Source: an uncultured Verrucomicrobiales bacterium
GTDB taxonomy: Bacteria; Verrucomicrobiota; Verrucomicrobiia; Verrucomicrobiales; Akkermansiaceae
Direction: 5' to 3'
Assembly: GCA_937969125.1 (NCBI GenBank)
Contig: CALBVA010000169.1
Coordinates: 1 to 5,603 of the forward strand
DNA: 5,603 nucleotides
Below are positions 1 to 5,603 of this stretch, piece after piece (the first letter of the stretch is position 1; each line of letters starts with the position of its first letter). Under the pieces are notes generated by a model. The model saw only the letters and a program-made list of their open reading frames with translations, searched no databases and was not told the origin of the DNA. The position numbers and the translations under genes are program-made.

Positions 1-67
1 GCAAAGCCCTTTTGGTTCTTCCAAATCTTCAGAAGCGCCAGATTTTCTTTGGACCAGCTGCGCTGGC
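1..67. other. Region downstream of phnE, content unresolved
   Basis: These 67 bp follow the phnE stop. A perfect 5-bp inverted repeat, CCAGC-TGC-GCTGG (54-66), begins right after it but has no T-tract. On the plus strand, frame 1 stays open from the window edge to a TAA at 76-78 and would end with SLDQLRWLNG; it could be the tail of a convergent gene overlapping the phnE end by 11 bp. On the minus strand, two frames are also open to the edge, but I find no ATG, GTG or TTG start for them near here. None can be called from so short a stretch. Confidence 0.3.
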
Positions 68-1870
68 TTAACGGGTAACGCGGAGCTTTTTCCTGAGACC
101 GTCGCTCAGCAGATCGCCGATGATGATGACAGCTGCACCAAGGAGGGTGAAAAAGAGAATGTCATCGTAGGCGCGGTAGTTTTGCTGGATGGAAATATAG
201 TATCCCAACGAACTCACCCCGAGCATTCCCAGGACCGTGGCTTCCCTTACGCACGATTCCCAGCGATAGAAGAAGAAGAGGATAAAGCGATTGAGTGACA
301 TCGGGACGAGAGTGGCAAGAAAGGCCTGCAATCTACCGCCGCCAACTTGTAAGACGGTGCGGGCATTACTGGGTGCTTGGTTTTCGACGACCTCGCCCCA
401 GAGTCGGCCGAGGATTCCGACATTATGCAGGGCCAGGGCAATGATGAGAGGCCAAGCGCTCGGGCCCATGAGGCCGACGAGCAGGAAGGCATACAGATAC
501 TCCGGGACTGCGCGAGTAATCACGAAAAAGGCCCGAACGATCACTCCGAAAGCTCGATGAAAAATTCCACCGGCCATCTCGACTGCGAGGGGACGACCAC
601 GGGCAAGGCTGCGTGCTCCCCATGGAACCAGAATAATCGCGGCGAGCCCGGCGAGAATGACGGCCGCCACCGACATCGCGAGAGTATTGGTAAGGGCCTC
701 CTTGCCTGGTTTTTCCCAAAGATCGGCGAGCCACGGCAGGACCTCTCCCCCACTCCAGGCTTCCTTACGCTCGTCCCAGGTGGCGAGTGATTTCTCCGGC
801 GCGACGGGATCCGGGGTGAGCTTGGTGAGGAAGCGGGAAATGCGATCTGCCCGCTGATCCTCGGTCATCGATTTCACCAAGGGCGCACCGATGGTGAAGG
901 CCATGACTATGGCTACCATCCAGGCGAGCCCGGTAAAGCGGAGCCAGTGATCACGCGGGGCGGTCTTCCGGAGTGATCGTTCCTCAAGAACGGGGACGAC
1001 CTTTCTCGGGGTACCATTAGTCAATCTCGCCCGTACGAAGTGGCCGATGCCTTCTATGCAAATGACGAGGGCAATGAGCGCATAAAGTGCGGTCCAGACT
1101 TCGCCGTAGTAGGCATTCTCAAAAGAGCGATGGATGGAAAGGCCGATGGTCTCGACCCCGATAAAGCCCAGCACTGCCGAGCCGCGCAGAGCGCACTCGA
1201 AACGGTAGAGCGAGTAGCTGATCATATCCGGCAGCGCACCGGGTAAAATACCACCAAGGAAGCCCTGCGCTCCGCTGCCACCGGCGGCGGTGATAACGTG
1301 GCGTGCCGAGCGGACCTGCTCGTCCATGAGCTCGGAGAAAACCTTTGCGAGAGTACCCGCGAATGGCAGGGCCAACGCAAGGCAGGCACTGAAGGGGGCA
1401 TCGCCGAAAGCAGAGAGAAAGAAGATCGCCCAGATGAGTTCGTGGATGGATCGAAGGAGGGAAAGAAAGATCCGCACCGGCCAGCGGATGAGATTGAAAA
1501 ACTTCCGCAAGCGATTATCCGGCCACCATTGCTCCGAGGCAAAGAAACCGAGGATCAGGCCTGCCGGAATGGCCATCGAGGTGGCGATAAGGGCGTAACG
1601 CAAAGTACGAAGAAGATCGTAACCCAGCCGAACCAGGAATGGCTCCGCGTCTGCCGGCAGCGAGGTGTTTTCATCCGAAAATGAAGGTGAAATTGCCCCA
1701 CTAAAGAATCGCAGGGTGGAGGCCCAGGGATCAGAACCGGGCGTGTGGGAAACAAAATCCGTCCCCATGCGCGCGACGCAGAGGATGAAGAGAACACCAA
1801 GGCCGACGAGAAGCCAGCGCCGACCAAACCACATCCGCCACGCTCCCCCGCCTGACTTTTCAGGGTTCAT
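68..1870 (-). CDS. phnE: Fused (double-length) PhnE-type ABC transporter permease
   Basis: Inner-membrane channel of an oxyanion importer of the phosphonate/phosphite/selenate type. The 600-residue protein is about twice the length of an ordinary PhnE (roughly 260-280 residues) and contains two permease halves. Hydrophobic segments lie near residues 17-36, 90-112, 133-155, 160-180 and 255-280 in the first half, and near 308-330, 393-415, 440-470, 473-490 and 571-590 in the second. Each half has the cytoplasmic coupling (EAA-type) loop followed by the PhnE hallmark: LYRFECALRGSAVLGFIG at about 221-238 and FYRWESCVREATVLGMLG at about 534-551. The second loop reads LVPMSLNR where the first has ILPGALPD, so the halves have diverged. 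The ATG overlaps the phnC stop (ATGA), which supports this start and translational coupling; no Shine-Dalgarno motif is visible. The family is firm; the transported substrate is not. Confidence 0.93.
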   Translation of the reverse strand: MNPEKSGGGAWRMWFGRRWLLVGLGVLFILCVARMGTDFVSHTPGSDPWASTLRFFSGAISPSFSDENTSLPADAEPFLVRLGYDLLRTLRYALIATSMAIPAGLILGFFASEQWWPDNRLRKFFNLIRWPVRIFLSLLRSIHELIWAIFFLSAFGDAPFSACLALALPFAGTLAKVFSELMDEQVRSARHVITAAGGSGAQGFLGGILPGALPDMISYSLYRFECALRGSAVLGFIGVETIGLSIHRSFENAYYGEVWTALYALIALVICIEGIGHFVRARLTNGTPRKVVPVLEERSLRKTAPRDHWLRFTGLAWMVAIVMAFTIGAPLVKSMTEDQRADRISRFLTKLTPDPVAPEKSLATWDERKEAWSGGEVLPWLADLWEKPGKEALTNTLAMSVAAVILAGLAAIILVPWGARSLARGRPLAVEMAGGIFHRAFGVIVRAFFVITRAVPEYLYAFLLVGLMGPSAWPLIIALALHNVGILGRLWGEVVENQAPSNARTVLQVGGGRLQAFLATLVPMSLNRFILFFFYRWESCVREATVLGMLGVSSLGYYISIQQNYRAYDDILFFTLLGAAVIIIGDLLSDGLRKKLRVTR

Positions 1871-2601
1871 AAGTCGTAGAGTTGATCGAGCTCACTTCCG
1901 GTCGGCAGGCCATCAAAGACGATCTCTCCCTGCTTCAACCCGATGACGCGGGGGAAGAACTCACGGGCCAGGGCGAGCTGGTGGAGGGAGACGACAAGGG
2001 TGAAACCCTGCTCGGAGGAGAGGCCAGTAAGCAGCTCCAAAACATCACGCGCGCGCGCCGGATCGACGGCACTAAGCGGTTCGTCAGCGAGAAGGATCTG
2101 CGCGCCTTGATAAAGAGTCCGGCTGAGAGCGACGCGTTGTTTTTGCCCGCCGGAGAGGGAATCGGTGCGATCATACATCTTCTCCGCCACGCCCATGCGC
2201 TGGAGGATTTTGAAAATTTCATCGCGATTCGCCCCACTGGGCCAGAGGAGATCCCGCGCAGTGGTGAGGAGATTTCGGCTGCCGCTGCGACCGAGGATGA
2301 CATTTTGAATCACGCGAAGATTCGAGACAAGCCCGAGGTCCTGCGGGAGCATCCCGATGCGGGAACGGGTGGCGCGGAGATCGCGCGACTTCGTCTCAGC
2401 GAGGTCACAGCCGAGCACGCTCACCGAGCCAACTGACGGTCTCATCTGGAGACCGAGGAGCCGAAGGAGAGTGGTCTTGCCACAGCCCGATGGCCCGATG
2501 AGAGCAACCTGCTCTCCGGGCGAAATATCAAGCGCGACTCCGGACAGTGCCGAAGTCGCGCCGAAAGATTGGGAAACCCCACTGACCGAGATGGCGGTCA
2601 T
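1867..2601 (-). CDS. phnC: PhnC-type ABC transporter ATP-binding protein
   Basis: Cytoplasmic ATPase that powers the neighbouring permease; it should act as a dimer on the two coupling loops of the fused PhnE. The 244-residue chain has every ABC motif: Walker A GPSGCGKTT at 36-44, Q-loop glutamine in LPQDLGLV near 87, signature LSGGQKQR at 149-156, Walker B ILLADEP at 169-175, D-loop SAVD at 177-180 and switch histidine H207. The segment after the Q-loop (NLRVIQNVILGR, about 94-105) is typical of the PhnC branch, as is the length. The start lies 22 bp after the phnD stop and the stop overlaps the phnE start by 4 bp, so it is the middle gene of a phnD-phnC-phnE operon. The sequence before the ATG (TCTCTCCAATCGAAAACAAC) has no purine-rich ribosome-binding motif. 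Nothing suggests inactivation. Confidence 0.94.
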   Translation of the reverse strand: MTAISVSGVSQSFGATSALSGVALDISPGEQVALIGPSGCGKTTLLRLLGLQMRPSVGSVSVLGCDLAETKSRDLRATRSRIGMLPQDLGLVSNLRVIQNVILGRSGSRNLLTTARDLLWPSGANRDEIFKILQRMGVAEKMYDRTDSLSGGQKQRVALSRTLYQGAQILLADEPLSAVDPARARDVLELLTGLSSEQGFTLVVSLHQLALAREFFPRVIGLKQGEIVFDGLPTGSELDQLYDL

Positions 2602-2623
2602 GTTGTTTTCGATTGGAGAGAAA

Positions 2624-3574
2624 CTACTTCACTCCGAGTTTCTTCATGACACCGCCGATGGCGTCAAAGGTGCTGTTCTCGACCTTGACGAGCTTCTTAC
2701 GACCAAGGGCGTTGAGAGCAGCTTCATCTTTACAATCGAGCATAGCCTTCTGGAGCTTATCGAAGAAGTCATCGCCGAAAGCTTTTTTCAGATCTGGGTG
2801 AGCGGTGAAATTATAGTCAGCGAAAGCAGGAGTCTCCCAGACCACGACAGCCTTGGCGGGGTCAATCTTTCCAGCTTTGACGAGCTTCTCGTAAGTGCCG
2901 TAACTGAGTGCTCCAGCCTGGAAGGTGCCATCCTGGACTTGAGCGGCGGTCTTGTCATGGGCACCGGAGAATCCGAGCGGCTTCTTTTGGAAAAACTCAT
3001 CGGGAACCTTGCCCGTATTTTCCATGATGTAGTGAGAAGGCATCACGAAACCTGAAGTCGAACCGGAGCTACCGAAAGTGAAGGTGAGATTGGCAATCTC
3101 CTTCGGGAACTCCTCTGACTTGGTCATGCCGGTGGCGGCGTTGGCGATGAAGTAAGATTTGAAGGCGAGGTCTTTTTGACCGGCAGCGAGAGCCTGCGCT
3201 CCGGAAACGGCAGTGCGGGCCTGCACGCCGGAGACACCGCCGAACCAAGCGAGGTGAATATCACCGTTTTCAAATTTTTCGACCGAAGCTCCGTAGCTGG
3301 AAGAAGGAACGAATTTCACCTTCACGCCAAGGGCTTTCGTGAGGTAATCGGCGACGGGCTTAAAGCGCTCACCTTGGGCGGTGGTGTTTTCATCCGGGAT
3401 GGCCGAGAAGCGGAGGACGGCGTCGCCGCTGGCATCCTTATTATCCTTAGCCCCGTCCTCTTTGTCCCCACCACAGCTGGCGAGAGTGAAGGCTGATGCT
3501 GCGATGGTCATGCCGCCGAGGCAGCCTTTCAGTGTCTTGGAAACCGACCGGCTCCCAGATTTGAACAATTTCAT
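2624..3574 (-). CDS. phnD: PhnD-family oxyanion-binding lipoprotein (phosphonate/phosphite or putative selenate clade)
   Basis: Extracytoplasmic substrate receptor of the importer. The 316-residue protein begins with a basic n-region, a hydrophobic stretch and the lipobox LASC (31-34), so it should be cut and lipidated at C34; an Asp/Lys-rich tether (about 35-50) precedes the folded domain. Family motifs in order: SAIPDENTT (57-65), LAWFGG (108-113), FGSSGSTSGFVMP (167-179), SGAHDKTA (203-210) and the YNFTAHP region (254-260). S172-T173-S174 and H206 correspond by eye to the E. coli PhnD residues that hold the phosphonate oxyanion; acidic residues matching those that bind the amine of 2-aminoethylphosphonate are not obvious. 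The motif set matches, from memory, proteins annotated as putative selenate-binding. It is the first gene of the operon, with a 417-bp upstream gap. Start chosen for its basic n-region; no Shine-Dalgarno motif is seen, only the A-rich TTTAAAAATACCA. Family firm, substrate uncertain. Confidence 0.9.
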   Translation of the reverse strand: MKLFKSGSRSVSKTLKGCLGGMTIAASAFTLASCGGDKEDGAKDNKDASGDAVLRFSAIPDENTTAQGERFKPVADYLTKALGVKVKFVPSSSYGASVEKFENGDIHLAWFGGVSGVQARTAVSGAQALAAGQKDLAFKSYFIANAATGMTKSEEFPKEIANLTFTFGSSGSTSGFVMPSHYIMENTGKVPDEFFQKKPLGFSGAHDKTAAQVQDGTFQAGALSYGTYEKLVKAGKIDPAKAVVVWETPAFADYNFTAHPDLKKAFGDDFFDKLQKAMLDCKDEAALNALGRKKLVKVENSTFDAIGGVMKKLGVK

Positions 3575-3591
3575 TGGTATTTTTAAAGTGT

Positions 3592-3636
3592 CCCGTGGCC
3601 GTCTTTCTAAGCCCCGACGGGCTGACCATCTACGGG
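3592..3636 (-). promoter_or_regulatory. Possible structured 5' leader of the phnDCE operon
   Basis: Read on the minus strand, nested complementary segments lie just upstream of phnD. CCCGT (3636-3632) pairs with ACGGG (3596-3592); GGTC (3627-3624) pairs with GGCC (3600-3597) with one G-U pair; and AGCCC (3623-3619) pairs with GGGCT (3614-3610) around the tetraloop GTCG. The unpaired pieces are AGAT on the 5' side and TAGAAAGAC on the 3' side. The fold ends 17 nt before the phnD ATG, where it could influence ribosome access. I could not match it to a riboswitch class I know. The pairing is directly visible; a regulatory role is inference, and a chance fold in GC-rich DNA is possible. Confidence 0.3.
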
Positions 3637-3660
3637 AGTGACTAGAAGCGCAAGTGAGGA

Positions 3661-3666
3661 ATTATT
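3661..3666 (-). promoter_or_regulatory. Weak candidate -10 element for the phnDCE operon
   Basis: On the minus strand the hexamer AATAAT matches TATAAT at five of six positions and lies in the most A/T-rich part of the gap. Transcription would begin near 3654 and give a leader of about 80 nt containing the foldable element. No good -35 hexamer sits 16-18 bp upstream (the nearest TTGACA-like word, CTGACA, is too close), so the call is weak. Confidence 0.2.
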
Positions 3667-3925
3667 CCCGAAAATGTCAGGAACAGAGAAGTTTTTGTAG
3701 ACCTGAGAACTCAAAACGGGAACTGGAGCTTCATACGGGTGACCGGCTCGACTGTTTTGCCAAAGATAGCCGCCTGATCATCAAGGAGCTAATCAGTGCT
3801 GATAATTTGCACCAGGAACACCGCGAGGAGGTTTTTTCACAGAGTCTCGATTTCTCCGGTGCCCTGCTTGGTTCTCTTCATCGTAGCCATGGCTGCGACT
3901 TCACACTGGCTTTCGGTCAAGGGGC

Positions 3926-3948
3926 CTCGAGAAGTAATTTGTTTCGAG
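3926..3948. other. Imperfect hairpin downstream of the YhaN-type gene
   Basis: CTCGAGA (3926-3932) and TTTCGAG (3942-3948) can form a seven-pair stem with one G-U pair as plus-strand RNA, with a nine-base loop. As minus-strand RNA, one position of the stem is mismatched. It lies about 44 bp past the ATPase stop codon. No T-tract follows on the minus strand, so it does not qualify as an intrinsic terminator for that gene. Confidence 0.25.
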
Positions 3949-3991
3949 CAGCTTAGGCGGCATTGGCCTTGCAGCGGAAGGTTCGCAAAAA

Positions 3992-5603
3992 CTAGAGCTG
4001 GTGAAGCGAAATTGAAGGGGCGGCTTTCTTCGCCAGGCTTTCAAGGTGGCCGTGGTGGGTGAAGATGAGGATCTGGGTTTTCCTGCCGATCTCTTCCAAC
4101 ACTTTAAAGAGCGCAGAAGCACGAGAGTCATCGAAGGTCATGAGGAGGTCATCCAGGATAAGCGGAATGGCTTGATGATTCTCCAGATGGAGATCAATGG
4201 CAGCAAGACGGAGGGCCAGGTAGAGCTGGTCCGCGGTACCCTCCGAGAGACTACGAGCCTCAACCTCACCACGCCCATCTCGGCGAATTGCCACGAGCTT
4301 TGGCTGATCCTTTTCGTCTAGCTGCGCTGCAACCCTTTCGAAAGCCCCATCGGTAAGCGTTTGGAAAAAACGGGAGGTTTTTTCGATCATGGGACCCTGA
4401 GCTTTCTGGCGATAGTCCTCGACCTGCTGCTTCAGAAAGTCGATGGCATAGTGCAGCCGGGTGAAGCGTTCGGCGTCTGAGACGATGGTCGCGAGAGCAT
4501 CTTCGGCAGCCTGCTTTTGCGCAGCGGCAGCATCACTGGCGCGGAGGAGTTCACACTCCCTGGCGAGCAATTCATCGCGAGCAGCCTTGGCTTCATCCCG
4601 CTGTTGCTGGAGGTCGTCCTCCGCTTCATCCAGGGTGATTTTTTCCTCCTGGAGAGCAGAGCGGTCCTGCGACTTTAGCTGGTCAATGAATTCCTCCAAC
4701 GGCTGAGACTCGGCAAAGTCGCGGAGGGTTTCGGATTGCTGTGCGATGCGATCAAGCAGGTCTCGGTGTTTTTCGATTCGCAGGATGGCCTCTTCCAAAA
4801 ACTCCGGAGAAGCGACTCCGGCCTGCTTCACAAATTCCTCCAAGCGGCTGGCATGGCTCTGATGGTCCAGCTCGATTTCGGGAAGCTCTTCGCGCAGTTT
4901 CTCCAGTCGCTGACGGCGAGCCTGCGTCACGCTCTCCTGCTCACGCGCTTCCTGATAAATTTTCCAAAGAGCGCCCTCCGAAACCTCGGCCTTCATCTCT
5001 TTCGCGAGAGCTTGGAGGGAGGATTCGAATTTTTCGACAGCCTTTTTCTCGCGGTCGAGTTCCCCCGCAGCCTGCGTCAGCTTGCGGGCGGTCTCATGCG
5101 CGGCGACCCGCTGACCGGCTGACTCCACAGCATTTTCCGGAAGCTCCAGACCCTCAATCACGGCCTCCCAAGACTTCCGAGCTTCAGTGAGATCACTTTC
5201 CAGGCTCTTCAATTCCACCTTGAGCTGCGCCTGCTTCACCTCGTTAGTAGCGAATTGCTTTTGTAGGCTCAGCTGCCGCCCCTGTTCTTGCGTCGCTTTT
5301 TTCAGCGAACTCTTCAGCGACTGATGGAACTTAGCAAAGGCGACATCCTGCCCCTCCGTAAAGGCCTCCCGCTTCTCATTGATGGCCACGATTTCGACTT
5401 CCTGAGCGGCAATCTCCGTGATCATCTCGCAGAGCTCCTCCCACCCATCTCGCCACTCCAGCAGGGCGGTGGGAGTCTGGACTGGGACGGGAATCTCATT
5501 GCAGGTTTCCGCCCATTTCTTACCCAGGCTCTCCTGCTCGCTAGTGACGGATTTGAGGTCGGATTGCAGGTTCCCTTGCTTCGCCTCCAGCTGGGCAATA
5601 CGG
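3992..5603 (-). CDS. yhaN: YhaN-type SMC/Rad50-like ATPase, C-terminal part (start outside window)
   Basis: Probable DNA-repair or chromosome-associated ATPase of the Rad50/SbcC/SMC superfamily. The frame stays open from the TAG stop (3992-3994) to the window end, giving 536 visible residues; a methionine codon at 5423-5425 is internal, because the coiled-coil sequence continues upstream of it. Visible residues 1 to about 380 are charged, Glu/Gln/Lys/Leu/Ala-rich coiled coil. The nucleotide-binding C-terminal half follows: signature LSEGTADQLYLALR (about 452-465), Walker B and D-loop region LILDDLLMTFDD (about 481-492), and switch histidine segment FTHHGHL (about 514-520). The DQLYLALRLA and ILDD...FDD wording is characteristic of COG4717 (YhaN) rather than SbcC or Rad50. 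No CxxC zinc hook occurs in the visible part. Walker A and the N-terminal half lie beyond the edge. YhaN genes often sit beside a YhaO/SbcD-like nuclease, which could lie upstream. No functional link to the downstream transporter is apparent. Confidence 0.88.
   Translation of the reverse strand, partial: RIAQLEAKQGNLQSDLKSVTSEQESLGKKWAETCNEIPVPVQTPTALLEWRDGWEELCEMITEIAAQEVEIVAINEKREAFTEGQDVAFAKFHQSLKSSLKKATQEQGRQLSLQKQFATNEVKQAQLKVELKSLESDLTEARKSWEAVIEGLELPENAVESAGQRVAAHETARKLTQAAGELDREKKAVEKFESSLQALAKEMKAEVSEGALWKIYQEAREQESVTQARRQRLEKLREELPEIELDHQSHASRLEEFVKQAGVASPEFLEEAILRIEKHRDLLDRIAQQSETLRDFAESQPLEEFIDQLKSQDRSALQEEKITLDEAEDDLQQQRDEAKAARDELLARECELLRASDAAAAQKQAAEDALATIVSDAERFTRLHYAIDFLKQQVEDYRQKAQGPMIEKTSRFFQTLTDGAFERVAAQLDEKDQPKLVAIRRDGRGEVEARSLSEGTADQLYLALRLAAIDLHLENHQAIPLILDDLLMTFDDSRASALFKVLEEIGRKTQILIFTHHGHLESLAKKAAPSISLHQL

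Larger units (their letters stand above)
3575..3991. other. 417-bp intergenic region between the YhaN-type gene and phnD
   Basis: This gap separates the end of the ATPase gene from the start of the transporter operon. No tRNA, rRNA or familiar small-RNA signature was recognised. Contents, from the phnD side: an A/T-rich translation start region, a foldable leader (3592-3636), a weak -10-like hexamer (3661-3666), inverted CTGAT/ATCAG motifs (3774-3803), a run of six T on the plus strand (near 3832-3837) and an imperfect hairpin (3926-3948). A plus-strand frame of 100 codons starting with GTG (3654-3956) lies inside it, but has no ribosome-binding motif and no recognised family. The gap length and leader suggest that phnD has its own promoter rather than being read through from the ATPase gene. 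Confidence 0.7.

Noticed and set aside
54..66. Perfect 5-bp inverted repeat CCAGC-TGC-GCTGG right after the phnE stop, considered as a terminator
   Set aside because: The stem is short and neither strand has a T-tract after it (minus-strand continuation TCCAAAGAAAA), so an intrinsic terminator is not supported.
1882..2436. A 184-codon plus-strand open frame opposite phnC
   Set aside because: It lies wholly inside the well-supported ATPase gene and has no recognisable domain; it arises from the codon bias of the opposite strand.
2357..3055. A 232-codon plus-strand open frame opposite the 5' part of phnC and the 3' part of phnD
   Set aside because: It is antisense to two genes with complete family motifs, spans their junction, and its translation shows no recognisable domain; it is a complementary-strand shadow.
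3829..3838. Run of six T on the plus strand considered as part of an intrinsic terminator
   Set aside because: The preceding GC-rich bases form only a two- or three-pair stem, and no convincing plus-strand gene ends before it.
3837..3920. Minus-strand stretch reading LTESQCEVAAMATMKRTKQG before a TGA, which looks coding-like
   Set aside because: It is in a different frame from the ATPase gene, so it is not read-through. The open part has no upstream ATG with a ribosome-binding site, and the internal ATG would leave only 17 codons.
5423..5425. ATG codon considered as the start of a 477-residue ATPase
   Set aside because: The same frame remains open upstream to the window end and encodes continuing coiled-coil-like sequence; the family also needs a Walker A domain further upstream, so this methionine is internal.

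Overview
The window carries four genes, all on the minus strand. In transcription order they are the 3' part of a large SMC/Rad50-like ATPase of the YhaN type (5603 to 3992, cut by the window edge), then a three-gene ABC import operon: a PhnD-family binding lipoprotein (3574-2624), a PhnC-type ATPase (2601-1867) and a double-length fused PhnE-type permease (1870-68). Almost every other open frame, including long plus-strand ones opposite phnC/phnD, is an antisense shadow of these genes.

How the genes work together: the binding lipoprotein captures a tetrahedral oxyanion outside the inner membrane. The fused permease supplies both halves of the channel in one chain, and PhnC should form the ATPase dimer. 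Tight spacing (22 bp between phnD and phnC, a 4-bp ATGA overlap between phnC and phnE) says they are translated from one message. By motif recall the binding protein resembles the PhnD-like clade annotated as 'putative selenate' binding proteins more than true aminoalkylphosphonate PhnD. No C-P lyase, phosphonatase, phosphite dehydrogenase or selenium gene is in the window, so the substrate stays open (phosphonate, phosphite, phosphate, selenate or another oxyanion).

The 417-bp gap between the ATPase gene and the transporter operon (3575-3991) has no convincing gene. It holds a possible structured 5' leader just upstream of phnD (3592-3636), a weak -10-like element, inverted CTGAT/ATCAG motifs and one small plus-strand frame of doubtful status. 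The 67 bp downstream of phnE have no clear terminator.

Organism: moderate-to-high GC, a lipobox-bearing binding protein, absence of Shine-Dalgarno motifs before the three transporter genes, a fused PhnE and a YhaN-type ATPase would fit a diderm bacterium, perhaps of the Verrucomicrobia/Planctomycetes group. That is an impression, not a demonstrated assignment. I see no mobile element, CRISPR array, tRNA or rRNA, and no convincing evidence of a wholly new system. The best leads are the transporter's substrate and the phnD leader.
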